Positions 33,557-42,325 of a stretch of DNA of 64,000 bases are shown one piece after another. Both the position numbers and the translations under genes were made by a program. Location of the stretch: positions 81,536 to 145,535 of the forward strand of contig NZ_KB907346.1 in NCBI RefSeq assembly GCF_000381985.1, read 5' to 3'. A model generated the notes under the pieces. That model saw nothing but the letters and a program-made list of their open reading frames with translations, had not been told where the DNA came from and made no database searches. How positions within the stretch are numbered: position 1 is the stretch's first letter; every line of letters begins with the position of its first letter. This stretch comes from Novispirillum itersonii subsp. itersonii ATCC 12639. GTDB lineage: Bacteria; Pseudomonadota; Alphaproteobacteria; Rhodospirillales; Rhodospirillaceae.

Positions 33557-36403
33557 TCAAACCTCTCTTCCCAGGCGCTGGTAACGCCGCTCAAAGGCTT
33601 CTTCGCCGCCTTCCATCACCTGGCAGACTTCGCGGCGCATGGCCTGATCCTGCAAAGAGCCGGTTTGCTTCACGTGGCACTGGTGGTTGAAGTCCAGTAC
33701 GTGGATCAACTCCGCATCGCCATTGACCACGATGTTGGGGTTGTGGGTCACGATGATGAGCTGACGGCGCAGTTTGTTGCTGCGGATCTGCTGCACAACC
33801 AGTCCGTAGATCAGGTGGTTATCCAGGTCATCTTCTGGCTGGTCGAGCACCAGTGGCTCGTTGCCATGCGCCAGCAGGAAGGCCAGCATGGCCGCCGCAC
33901 GCTGCCCGGCGGAGGCCTGGCCGATGGACTGAAAGTCCCGCCCGTCACCTTTACGGCTGTACTCCACCTGCAAACCGTCTTCAGGGAACCAGCACAGGAT
34001 GTGATCGATGAATTCCGGGCGCTTGTCGGCTTCCGCTTTCAGGAATTTATTGAACCAGCCGCCAAACTCCGCCTGCCCGCGACCGGCTTGCGACAGGCGT
34101 TTCTTCTGCGTCAATAGCGCCTGCTCGAAGGCCGCCGTATCCCATACGCCCGGCTGCTCGACCAGATCAACCGTGCCCAGCAGATCGGCCACAAGCCCTT
34201 TGGGGGATGCCCCCTCTTGCTCCTGATACAGGTCGTCCACGTACTTGCCTTCTGCGGCCCCAAGCACCTCCCGCAAGGAGCGCTCGATGCCCTGTGCGTC
34301 CCGGCTGTACGGGATCAGCTCGATGCGCACAAAGGGATTGCCTTGCAGCGTTGCCTGCAGAAATGCGCTCCGTTGGGCGCTGATGGCGCGGCGGGCGGAT
34401 TGCACCTGTTCCAGCAACGACTTGGCCTTCTCGCGCAACTCGGTGTGCTGCTTCTGCAAGGCTTCCAGCTTCTTCAGCTCGATTTCCAGGCGCTGCTTTT
34501 CTTGCACCAGACGACCGTACTCGCTGGGGTCGCTGACGCCTTGTTGCTGCAAGTCGGCCTTGAGCTGCTCGTAAGCCATCTTGGCCGCGTCGATCCGCGC
34601 AAACCAGGGCGAAGCCTCCAGCTCACCTCTCAGGACTTGCCCACGCTCCTGCAGCACGTTTGCCGCGCGCTCGACATCCTGCTGCGCCTTGGCGATGGCG
34701 GCGTGCAGCGCCTGGACAATGCCCAGTGCCGGGCCGTCTTCGGCGGTATCGAATAAGCCTTCCGGCAAGTCTTCCGCCAACAGATCGTCGGCAAGCGCTT
34801 TCAAACGGGTTGCCAGTTCGGCGGAGGCGTCGAACTGGCGCTCCAGCTCTCGGCTTTGCCGGTTGGTGCGCTGATAGTTTTTCAGCAGGGCGGCATGATC
34901 GGCGCCCTCGAAGCGGGCCAGCTTGCGCTGAATATCTTGCAGGGTCAGCGTCAACGCTTCACGCCCTTGCAGCTTGCCGTCCAGCTCGCGCATTTGCGCC
35001 CGTACGGCCAGGAAGGCACGCTTGGCTTCCTCGAAAGCGGCTTGCTGCGATTGCGTGCCCGCCGCATCGTCAATCACCTTGAGCAGCGCCTGCTGGCTGT
35101 CACCGGCCAGCGCGGCGATCTGCCCCTGGCTGAACAGGCGCACCGGAAAGCGTTGCTCGGTGACGGCCTGACTGGCCGAAGGCTTGAAACTGCCCGTAGC
35201 GGCGTCCCATTCCTCCACTGCATGGCCTTGGCCATCCTGCCGCCAGATCAGGCGATAGGGCATGCCATCGCGCTGCACTTGCACGCAGAGGCTGGTTTCC
35301 GCCCGCAGTCCGCCTTCGTCATTGCGGCCCCTGGCAACCTGATTGAAACGCTTGAAGGTCTGCCCGGCTTCCGAGCTGAGCGACAGCTCCTTCTCACGGC
35401 GATAGGCCAGGCGCAGGGCATGCACAACGGTCGATTTGCCGGTCCCACGACCGCCGATCAGAGCATTGAAGTACGGATTGAGCGGCAAGCTGGCAGACGT
35501 TCTACCGCGCCCCATGTAACGTGCGTCGCGGATTTCTATCGATTCGATGAAATGCTCGGGCGTATTGAACGGCGCAAAGCCGTTGCTCTCATCGCTGCGC
35601 TTGACCGACACCTCCTGCCCATCGAGCAAGGCAAGGCGCAAGCCTTCCAAGCTGGGTTTGGCCATCTTGATCCAGGTGTAGCGCGAACCTGGAACTGCCG
35701 TACCTTGGAAGCTGTGACAATCGCTGCCCGCCACGCTGGCAAAGCGCAGTTTCAGTTCATCCAGAACCATCGGCACGGGACTGGAGAATGCGGTCCACTC
35801 CAGCGCCAGGATGCCGGGCTCCTGCAAGACCGCCTTAACCGTATTGGCATCCATCATGCATTTACGCGTACCAGGCTCAACCTGTAGCAGCCCCTTGTCG
35901 CCTTCGACGTGTGCCGGAATGGCCAGGCCGCCCGCCGCCAGAATGCGCTCCACCACTTGGGCGGCGCCGATGCGGGTGACGCCATCGCTGTCGCCGCGCG
36001 TGCCTTGGTAGTCCACCCTTGCCAGCAGATCGCTGATGGTCTGACTGGTGGCGGACGGGTCGAAGATTGCGAGCAGATGAAAGCCGCCTTGCACCGAGAT
36101 TTCTACCCCTGGGAACAGGTGTAGCTCACGGAACCCGTCAGGTGGCGTGCCGGCGTCGGCCTCGCGCTTCATCTGCGCATAGGCCGCCTTGAGCGAGTCG
36201 ATCCACTCGCCGGTGTTGTGATCGGTAACGGCTACGCAGTCGATCCCGGCGGCCATGTACTTGAGCAGCCATTTTTGCGGTGTCAGCTCAACGGGCGTGC
36301 CGATGGCAGCCTGCCAGGCGCTCGTGTCCTTGGAGGCCGGCGTGTGGGTATGGAAATCGAACTTCCACCAGCGTGCGCCGGGGTAAGGCCAGGGTTGGCT
36401 CAT
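33557..36403 (-). CDS. TrlF-type PHP-SMC ATPase
   Basis: A 948-aa fusion. Residues about 1-240 form a PHP-type metal-dependent phosphoesterase: FDFHTHTPAS, AVTDHNTGEW, PGVEIS, IPAHVEG and VAGSDCHSF. Next comes an SMC-like ATPase, with Walker A LIGGRGTGKSTVVHALR near 316, a long coiled coil at about 450-720, the signature ASAGQRAAAML near 826, Walker B EPLVLDQPEDDLD near 848 and an H-loop IVTHNPNIV. All catalytic motifs look intact. The PHP domain may be a nuclease or phosphatase guided by the SMC part. The gene sits in the restriction operon between the HEPN-like and AlbA_2 genes, a context known for this family. Confidence 0.88.
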   Translation of the reverse strand: MSQPWPYPGARWWKFDFHTHTPASKDTSAWQAAIGTPVELTPQKWLLKYMAAGIDCVAVTDHNTGEWIDSLKAAYAQMKREADAGTPPDGFRELHLFPGVEISVQGGFHLLAIFDPSATSQTISDLLARVDYQGTRGDSDGVTRIGAAQVVERILAAGGLAIPAHVEGDKGLLQVEPGTRKCMMDANTVKAVLQEPGILALEWTAFSSPVPMVLDELKLRFASVAGSDCHSFQGTAVPGSRYTWIKMAKPSLEGLRLALLDGQEVSVKRSDESNGFAPFNTPEHFIESIEIRDARYMGRGRTSASLPLNPYFNALIGGRGTGKSTVVHALRLAYRREKELSLSSEAGQTFKRFNQVARGRNDEGGLRAETSLCVQVQRDGMPYRLIWRQDGQGHAVEEWDAATGSFKPSASQAVTEQRFPVRLFSQGQIAALAGDSQQALLKVIDDAAGTQSQQAAFEEAKRAFLAVRAQMRELDGKLQGREALTLTLQDIQRKLARFEGADHAALLKNYQRTNRQSRELERQFDASAELATRLKALADDLLAEDLPEGLFDTAEDGPALGIVQALHAAIAKAQQDVERAANVLQERGQVLRGELEASPWFARIDAAKMAYEQLKADLQQQGVSDPSEYGRLVQEKQRLEIELKKLEALQKQHTELREKAKSLLEQVQSARRAISAQRSAFLQATLQGNPFVRIELIPYSRDAQGIERSLREVLGAAEGKYVDDLYQEQEGASPKGLVADLLGTVDLVEQPGVWDTAAFEQALLTQKKRLSQAGRGQAEFGGWFNKFLKAEADKRPEFIDHILCWFPEDGLQVEYSRKGDGRDFQSIGQASAGQRAAAMLAFLLAHGNEPLVLDQPEDDLDNHLIYGLVVQQIRSNKLRRQLIIVTHNPNIVVNGDAELIHVLDFNHQCHVKQTGSLQDQAMRREVCQVMEGGEEAFERRYQRLGREV

Positions 36404-36425
36404 GTTCTTCTCCTGATTGCGGCCA

Positions 36426-37142
36426 TCATTCCTCCGCCTTGGTTTGAAGCACCTGCATCAGCGCCTGAATCTCGCCCCGGAACGGGCTGGCGTCGAATTC
36501 GCTCAGGTCACAGGCAAGGCAGGCCTCGATGTCCTTGCGCGACAGGTAGTGCTTGTGCAGGAAGTTCATCTCCACATGAACGTCACTGTCAGCGATCTCG
36601 CGCTCGTCCGGGTTGGCGCTGTCGTGCAGGAACTGCAACAGACAAGCATGCAGCACACTCGGCATATGGTTCTGGATGCCCCGTATCTGCTGCATGACTT
36701 CTTCGATGCGCTGGTTTGCCGTTGCCTGATCGCTGAAGAAGATGTTGCCGTTGGGATGTGCAATCTCATTTCGCTGATCCACTAGTTTCTGAAACTTGCC
36801 GATATGCTGGTTCTCGCAACCGGCCAAGCGCAGGAATTTGAAGATGCTGCGCTCATTGACTTCGCTGAAGGTAAAGGGCGAGCTGGCGGTCAGCAGCTCC
36901 TTTTCCTTTTGCTGGAACAGCACCGCATGGGTGAAGGCTTCCGGCTTGGCCTGCTTGATCTGCCACACCGAGAAATACACGTAGCTCATGTAGAGCATAT
37001 GGAAAGCAAGGATGGCGAACTGATACTTGCCCGCCACATAGTTGCTCTCGAAGGCTTCCCAGACAAAGCGGATGTATTCACCTTCGCCTGCCGATGGATA
37101 GGCCAGCGGCAGGTAATCGTGGATTTCTAGCGCGGCATCCAT
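36426..37142 (-). CDS. HEPN-like protein in the restriction operon
   Basis: A 238-aa helical protein with the RNase-type motif Rx4H in KLVDQRNEIAHPNGNIFF near residue 125. This is the hallmark of HEPN nucleases, although the motif alone is not proof. The N-terminal region (FAILAFHMLYMSYVYFSVWQ) is hydrophobic and helical. It begins 2 bp after the HsdM-HsdS stop and ends 22 bp before the PHP-SMC gene. A role as an RNA-cutting or regulatory partner of the restriction system is inferred. The family is otherwise not recognised. Confidence 0.7.
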   Translation of the reverse strand: MDAALEIHDYLPLAYPSAGEGEYIRFVWEAFESNYVAGKYQFAILAFHMLYMSYVYFSVWQIKQAKPEAFTHAVLFQQKEKELLTASSPFTFSEVNERSIFKFLRLAGCENQHIGKFQKLVDQRNEIAHPNGNIFFSDQATANQRIEEVMQQIRGIQNHMPSVLHACLLQFLHDSANPDEREIADSDVHVEMNFLHKHYLSRKDIEACLACDLSEFDASPFRGEIQALMQVLQTKAEE

Positions 37143-37144
37143 GT

Positions 37145-39076
37145 TCAGCCCACCCAGATTTTATTAATGGACAATTTAATGTCTTGTTCTCGCTCAGAGA
37201 TTTCCTGTTTTAACTCTTCAATGCGTCGTTGATGCCCTTCAATATCCAAAACGATCTGACGTTGAGCATCGATGGGCGGTATTGGAATTTCGATACTTGA
37301 AAGTGCACTCTTAGAAAACTCCTTGAAGGTGCCACCAGTTGCCAGTGCCTCCAGCCTCGGCGTTAGAAATTTCATCATGTATGCCACGAATTCAGGCAGA
37401 ACACGGCTGTGATCCTGAATCACGATGTTCTTGAAGCCTTGATTGGTGGCTGTTGGAATGCGCGCAATTGCGACTCGACCAATCGTGGCACGGCTGGAAA
37501 CTAGTACTGTGCCGACCGGCAACAGCTTGGCTGATGAGTTTTTTAATCCTTCTTCGCTGATAGTGCGCTCGGTGCAAGTAAGCTGAGTGATGAAGTCTGA
37601 TTGCGGAAGATCTACGAGCGTTGCCCACGGCACTCCACCGCTCCAATAAGTCGGTTCATCTGATTTTGGTGTGCCGCCGCTTTCGATTCGAAATAGTGTT
37701 TGATCCCCAAGAGACACCATCGGCCAGTGCTTTGATTGGTCCCCCTCCAGCCGATATCGATCACCACTGAAACTCCAGTCGGCGCTTTCTGCGATCTGTG
37801 CTCTGCTCACGCAGTGCGCCAGCTCGTTTCCTTCGAAGGCATCAGGAGCAGCGAAGAAGCTTTTCAACTTCTTCTCAGCAAGGGGCAAATCGTCTTGATC
37901 GATAGGCCGGCGCTGAGCTCCCAATGCGAAGCCATCATTGCCGACCTTCACAAACAACACCTTGTCGGTCTGCTTGGCCAGTCGTTTGTCCAGAATCAGG
38001 ATGGAGGTCTTGACGCCGCTGTAGGGCTGGAACACGCCAGCCGGCAACGAGACGACCGCCACCAGCGAGTTCTGTACCAGCAGCTTGCGCAGTGCCTTGT
38101 AAGCGGTGCCGCTCTGGAAAATGATGCCTTCCGGCACGATGATGCCGGCCCGGCCGTTGGGGCTCAGGTGCTCGTGGATGTAGTCAACGAACAGTACTTC
38201 GGAGCGGGTGGCTTGAATGGAAAAACGCTTGTGCGGTTTTATGCCGCCCTTCGGTGACATAAATGGCGGATTGGCGAGGATCACATCCGCGTGTTCATTC
38301 CACTTATCTTCGCTGGTGAGCGTGTCGTATTCGTCCACGTGCGGGTCACTGAAGCCATGCAGGTAGAGGTTCACCAGCGACAGACGCACCATGTCCGGTG
38401 AAATGTCATAACCATGGATGTTTGCGGCCAGCTTGTTGCGCTCGTCCGGCGTCAGCTTGTCGCCCGGCTTGTGCGCTTTGTTCTGGTCCAGGATGTATTT
38501 CCAGGCCGAGATCAGAAAGCCTGCCGTACCGCAGGCGGGATCGAGGATGCGCTCGTGCTTCTGCGGGTTGATGACCCGGACGATGAAATCAATGATGTGC
38601 CTAGGCGTGCGGAACTGGCCCGCATCGCCCTGGCTGCCCAGCACAGATAGAAGGTATTCGAAAGCGTCGCCCAGTCGCTCGGAATGATCGTAGGAAAAGC
38701 CGTCGATCTCTTTCAAAAACGCTTTTAGCGTTTCCGGATCGCGGTAAGGCAGGTAGGCGTTCTTGAAGATGTCGCGGAACAACGCCGGCAGGTGCGTGTT
38801 CTCGGTCATCTTGCCAATGGCCTCGGAGTAAAGGTTCAGCGTGTCCTGGCCGCCCATGCTGGGCGCCAGCAGTTTGCTCCAGCTGTACTTCTCGAAGCCG
38901 TTGACGAAGAAGCTGCGCTTGCCGCCGAACTCTTCGGACTGGGCATCCATGTCGTCCATGAACTTGTAGATCAGCGCGATCGTGATCTGCTCGACCTGGC
39001 TCTTGGGGTCAGGCACCTTGCCGACGAGGATGTCGCGGCAGGAGTCGATTCGGCGTTTGGTGTCGGTATCCAGCAT
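37145..39076 (-). CDS. Fused HsdM-HsdS type I methyltransferase/specificity protein
   Basis: A 643-aa protein that combines DNA adenine methylation with target recognition. The first part is a HsdM N-terminal helical domain, the N6-adenine methylase motif ILDPACGTAGFLISAW near residue 177, and the catalytic NPPF motif ILANPPFMSPKGG near 267. From about residue 445 a single HsdS target-recognition domain follows (HWPMVSLGDQTLFRIESGGT), ending with the conserved helix IEGHQRRIEELKQEISERE. A normal HsdS has two such domains, so two copies of this protein may pair. I chose ATG 39076; upstream codons are low quality. The gap to hsdR is 44 bp. Confidence 0.9.
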   Translation of the reverse strand: MLDTDTKRRIDSCRDILVGKVPDPKSQVEQITIALIYKFMDDMDAQSEEFGGKRSFFVNGFEKYSWSKLLAPSMGGQDTLNLYSEAIGKMTENTHLPALFRDIFKNAYLPYRDPETLKAFLKEIDGFSYDHSERLGDAFEYLLSVLGSQGDAGQFRTPRHIIDFIVRVINPQKHERILDPACGTAGFLISAWKYILDQNKAHKPGDKLTPDERNKLAANIHGYDISPDMVRLSLVNLYLHGFSDPHVDEYDTLTSEDKWNEHADVILANPPFMSPKGGIKPHKRFSIQATRSEVLFVDYIHEHLSPNGRAGIIVPEGIIFQSGTAYKALRKLLVQNSLVAVVSLPAGVFQPYSGVKTSILILDKRLAKQTDKVLFVKVGNDGFALGAQRRPIDQDDLPLAEKKLKSFFAAPDAFEGNELAHCVSRAQIAESADWSFSGDRYRLEGDQSKHWPMVSLGDQTLFRIESGGTPKSDEPTYWSGGVPWATLVDLPQSDFITQLTCTERTISEEGLKNSSAKLLPVGTVLVSSRATIGRVAIARIPTATNQGFKNIVIQDHSRVLPEFVAYMMKFLTPRLEALATGGTFKEFSKSALSSIEIPIPPIDAQRQIVLDIEGHQRRIEELKQEISEREQDIKLSINKIWVG

Positions 39077-39120
39077 GGTGTTGTTCTTCTCGTTCGGCCG
39101 CTTGGGCGGCCTTGAATGAC

Positions 39121-41670
39121 TTACATGAATTGGTTGAGCGGTACGTAGTCTTTGACGTACTCGGGAATACCTTCGCGCCACTCGGGCGGCACGGCGCGCA
39201 GGTCGCCCACGCCAAAGGCCGGGTTCACGTTCAGCTCGCCGAAGCGCTTGTCGTCGATGATCGCGCGCAGGGCTGCGTCAGTGGCATACGCCTTGAAGAA
39301 GTACTTCATCGCCAGCACAGCGATGCCCTGGTCTTCGGCCAGCTTGCTCTGGTTGGCGAGCAGGAACTCCTGGAATTCATCCTCCAGCAGCTCATCCTTG
39401 CTCTTGAAGTACGGGATCAGGCCGAAAATCTTCTGCAGGATTTCCTTCAGGCTCAGCCGTCGATCCACCCCGGCGGCACGGCGCAGCTTCTCCAGGTTGA
39501 AGTACTCGTTGGGTTTGTCGAACAGCTGGCTGGTCACGTAGTCAATGGCCTGCTCCCACTGCTCGTTTTCAACCTGCTGCTGCAGCATCGGGTCGGCTTT
39601 GACCTGATCCTCGAATTTCTCGAAGAACATCCGGTCGATCTTCATGCCTTCGTAGCCGATTTGCTGTTCGGCTACGTGGAAGATGGCATCGGCGCCCGTG
39701 TGCTCGTAGAGCCCGCCCGTCGGTGGTGGCGGCGCTTCACCCTGACCTTCTCCCTCGCTGCTGCGCGCCGGCAGCTTGAGCACTTCGTCGTAGTCGAACT
39801 TTTCCTCGAAGTATTCGCAGTTGGCGAAGAAATCGAAGAATTTGAAGCGGGCCTTTTCTGGCTCGTTGATCAACGGCTTCAAATTGTCATCGAACAGTTG
39901 TTCAAGGAAGTTGTGCTTGCGCGTGCCGCGTCCTTTGATCTGCACGAAATCTGACGGCGAGTACACCGGGCGCATCAATGCCAGGTTCAAGATGTCCGGG
40001 CAGTCGTACCCGGTGGTCATCATGCCCACTGTCACGCACACGCGCGCCTTGCTGGTCTTGTACAGGGCATTGAAGTTGGCCGAACCCAGCAGGTTGTTGT
40101 TGGTGAAGTTGATGGTGTATTGCTGGGCATCGGATACGCTGGAGGTAACTTGTACCGCAAAGTCGGACTGGTATTTGCCGGGCCACAGCACATCAGCAAG
40201 CTCGTTCAGGATTTGCGTGAGCTTGGCGGCATGGTTCTGGCTGACGGCGAATACCAGGCCCTTGCCAAACTCGCCGGTCACTGGATCACGCAGACCGTTC
40301 TTGATGAAGGTCTGGCAAAAAAGCTCATTGGTCGCCTTGGAGAAAAACTTCTTCTCGAAGTCCTTGGAGACAAAGCTCTGTTCTTGCTGGCCGTCTTCAC
40401 CGACGGGCGCCATCACGGCATAGCCCTGCTCGGATAGCAGCTTGGTGGTGATGTCGGTTCGTGCATCAACCACCACAGGGTTGATCAGGAAGCCATCCTT
40501 GACGCCATCCAGCAGCGAATAACGGAAGGTCGGTTGTCCGGATTCGCAACCGAAGGTGCGGTAGGTGTCCAACAGCAGGCGGCGCTCCTGCTCGCGCGGG
40601 TCGCGGGTGGTAGGCTTGCTCGCGTCAAAGCTCTTGAGATAGTCGCGCGGCGTTGCGGTTAAGCCTAGCTTGTAGCCGACAAAATACTCGAAGACGGCGC
40701 GGGCATTGCCGCCAATGGAGCGGTGGGCTTCGTCCGAGATGACCAAGTCAAAGTCGGTGGGCGAGAACAGGCGCTTGTACTTGTTGTTGAACAACAGCGA
40801 CTGCACCGTGGTGACCACGATCTCGGCTTTGCGCCAATCGTCACGGCGTTCTTTGTAGATGACTGTAGCGTAGTCGTTCTTCAGATAGTCCTTGAACGCC
40901 TTCGCTGCTTGATCCTCCAGCTCTAGTCGATCCACCAGGAACAGTACGCGGCGGGCGTTGCCCGTGCGAAGAAACAGCTTGATGACGGCAGCAGAGGTCA
41001 GGGTCTTGCCGGTGCCGGTCGCCATTTCGAACAGGAAGCGTGTCGAGCCTTCAGCCACTGCGTCCTGGATGGCATTGAGCGCCTTCTTCTGGTAGTCCCG
41101 TAGGAAGCGCAGCTTGTTCTTGGCGATGAAAGCCGGGCGCTCGTCCGCATTGAGCCAACCCGCTTCCCTCTCGTAGCCCGGCAGCTGGGTCTGGACGATG
41201 TAGTCGCGTCCGACGGCTTCGGTAATCAGGCGCCTCTGGTCAGGTTCGAACTTCCGGTAGCTCTTGAGTGAGTCCGGAGTCGGGAAAGCGGTGATGATGT
41301 GCGGGTTGCCCTGCTGTAAATCCCAGAAGTAGTGCAGATTGCCGTTCGAGAGGATCACGAAGCGGCAGTCGAGTGACTTTGCGTATTTACGCGCCTGCTC
41401 CTTGCCGACCAGCGGGTTTTTGTCTTCGGATTTGGCTTCCAGTACCACCAGCGGGAAGCTCTTTTCGTCCAGCAGCAGAAAATCGACGAAGCCGTTCTTG
41501 GTGGACTCGAAGTTCTCGCCCAGGTCATTGATCTGGGCCTGACTGAGCTTGACGTTGGGCTCCAGCGCTACGTTGGCCTTGCCCTTGCCGTCATCGAAGA
41601 AGCGCCAGCCAGCAGATTCCAGCAGTTTGTTGATCTTGATGCGCGCTTGCGCTTCCTTGGCATTCGCCAT
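39121..41670 (-). CDS. hsdR: Type I restriction endonuclease subunit R (HsdR)
   Basis: An 849-aa translocase-nuclease. The N-terminal nuclease domain shows NGFVDFLLLDEKSFPLVVLE followed by AKSE, an Asp...Glu-x-Lys motif near residues 62-80. The helicase core has Walker A FLFEMATGTGKTLTSA near 213, DEAH box LVISDEAHRSIGG near 308 and GLTATPRDYL. The second lobe has MMTTGYDCPDILNLALMRPV and QIKGRGTR, followed by a helical C-terminal domain. All motifs expected for activity are present. It follows the RHH gene by 2 bp and precedes the modification/specificity gene. Confidence 0.93.
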   Translation of the reverse strand: MANAKEAQARIKINKLLESAGWRFFDDGKGKANVALEPNVKLSQAQINDLGENFESTKNGFVDFLLLDEKSFPLVVLEAKSEDKNPLVGKEQARKYAKSLDCRFVILSNGNLHYFWDLQQGNPHIITAFPTPDSLKSYRKFEPDQRRLITEAVGRDYIVQTQLPGYEREAGWLNADERPAFIAKNKLRFLRDYQKKALNAIQDAVAEGSTRFLFEMATGTGKTLTSAAVIKLFLRTGNARRVLFLVDRLELEDQAAKAFKDYLKNDYATVIYKERRDDWRKAEIVVTTVQSLLFNNKYKRLFSPTDFDLVISDEAHRSIGGNARAVFEYFVGYKLGLTATPRDYLKSFDASKPTTRDPREQERRLLLDTYRTFGCESGQPTFRYSLLDGVKDGFLINPVVVDARTDITTKLLSEQGYAVMAPVGEDGQQEQSFVSKDFEKKFFSKATNELFCQTFIKNGLRDPVTGEFGKGLVFAVSQNHAAKLTQILNELADVLWPGKYQSDFAVQVTSSVSDAQQYTINFTNNNLLGSANFNALYKTSKARVCVTVGMMTTGYDCPDILNLALMRPVYSPSDFVQIKGRGTRKHNFLEQLFDDNLKPLINEPEKARFKFFDFFANCEYFEEKFDYDEVLKLPARSSEGEGQGEAPPPPTGGLYEHTGADAIFHVAEQQIGYEGMKIDRMFFEKFEDQVKADPMLQQQVENEQWEQAIDYVTSQLFDKPNEYFNLEKLRRAAGVDRRLSLKEILQKIFGLIPYFKSKDELLEDEFQEFLLANQSKLAEDQGIAVLAMKYFFKAYATDAALRAIIDDKRFGELNVNPAFGVGDLRAVPPEWREGIPEYVKDYVPLNQFM

Positions 41671-41672
41671 CC

Positions 41673-41861
41673 TCAGACACCTCCCTTTACTGGCTCACCT
41701 TGAGGATCTGGTTTCAGGCCATGCGTACGAGCGTACTCCAACACCAGAATTTCGATCATTGAGGCCACCGAGCGACGCTCACGATCAGCCGCCAAGCGCA
41801 GAAGTTGCTTGATCTCAGCGGAGGTGCGGATGGATAGGGTTTCGTCCTTCAGGCGTGACAT
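41673..41861 (-). CDS. Small ribbon-helix-helix-like protein, first gene of the restriction operon
   Basis: A 62-aa protein. TLSIRTSAEIKQLLRLAADR followed by ERRSVASMIEILVLEYARTH looks like a CopG/Arc-type strand and two helices. Its stop lies 2 bp before hsdR, so it opens the operon and may control it. The promoter must lie in 41862-41933, a 72-bp stretch that ends at the IS66 insertion, so the IS may have displaced or replaced upstream control sequence. Confidence 0.7.
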   Translation of the reverse strand: MSRLKDETLSIRTSAEIKQLLRLAADRERRSVASMIEILVLEYARTHGLKPDPQGEPVKGGV

Positions 41862-41925
41862 GGCAGCGTCTCGTCAGTGATGTCACGCAAATGTACTGCA
41901 TTTTGCCCCACCTCGCCATGATTCT

Positions 41926-41959
41926 CTTCAGGGGTGAGCGTCCAGTTCGGCCACCTTGA
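41926..41959 (+). repeat. Left target duplication and terminal repeat of the IS66 element
   Basis: The 8-bp target duplication CTTCAGGG (41926-41933) is followed by the terminal repeat starting GTGAGCGTCCAGTTCGGCCA (41934-41959). This matches the inverted right end at 44918-44943 in 24 of 26 positions. Confidence 0.9.
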
Positions 41960-42002
41960 CCTGGTGACTCCGACCCGACTCACAGGCCAAGCGCGGCGGG
42001 AC

Positions 42003-42311
42003 TCAGATGAGCTGCGACCTCAATAAGACGAACTGCTGGAGCCCCTCGGTCGATTCGATGCCCCAGGGCAGCTCCGTGCTAACCGTCGCTAGGGTGCGTT
42101 CGGCATCGTCAGTCCATTCAGTTTGCAATTCGCAAGCGATGAAGCCTGGTCGAGGGTAGTCACTGTCGGACCAGAGGCATTCGCGGCTAACGACAGGTGC
42201 CTTCTCAATGAAGGTATGGACTTGCCCTTGTGCGTCAGACAGCGAGCACTCGACGAATCCCGGCTGGTGGTCGTCAACAAAGGCAGTTATCTGCACGGAG
42301 ATGAAGCGCAT
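42003..42311 (-). CDS. Passenger protein of the IS66 element
   Basis: A 102-aa protein starting MRFISVQITAFVDDHQPGFV, with ECSLSDAQGQVHTFIEKAPV and YPRPGFIACELQTEW. It reads like a small beta-rich conserved hypothetical protein. I cannot name the family; an immunity-like role is one guess. It lies 14 bp after the tnpC stop and 69 bp inside the left end, so it travels with the element. ATG 42311 is chosen because the longer frame to 42347 runs into tnpC. Confidence 0.65.
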   Translation of the reverse strand: MRFISVQITAFVDDHQPGFVECSLSDAQGQVHTFIEKAPVVSRECLWSDSDYPRPGFIACELQTEWTDDAERTLATVSTELPWGIESTEGLQQFVLLRSQLI

Positions 42312-42325
42312 TTGGTTCCGATCCG

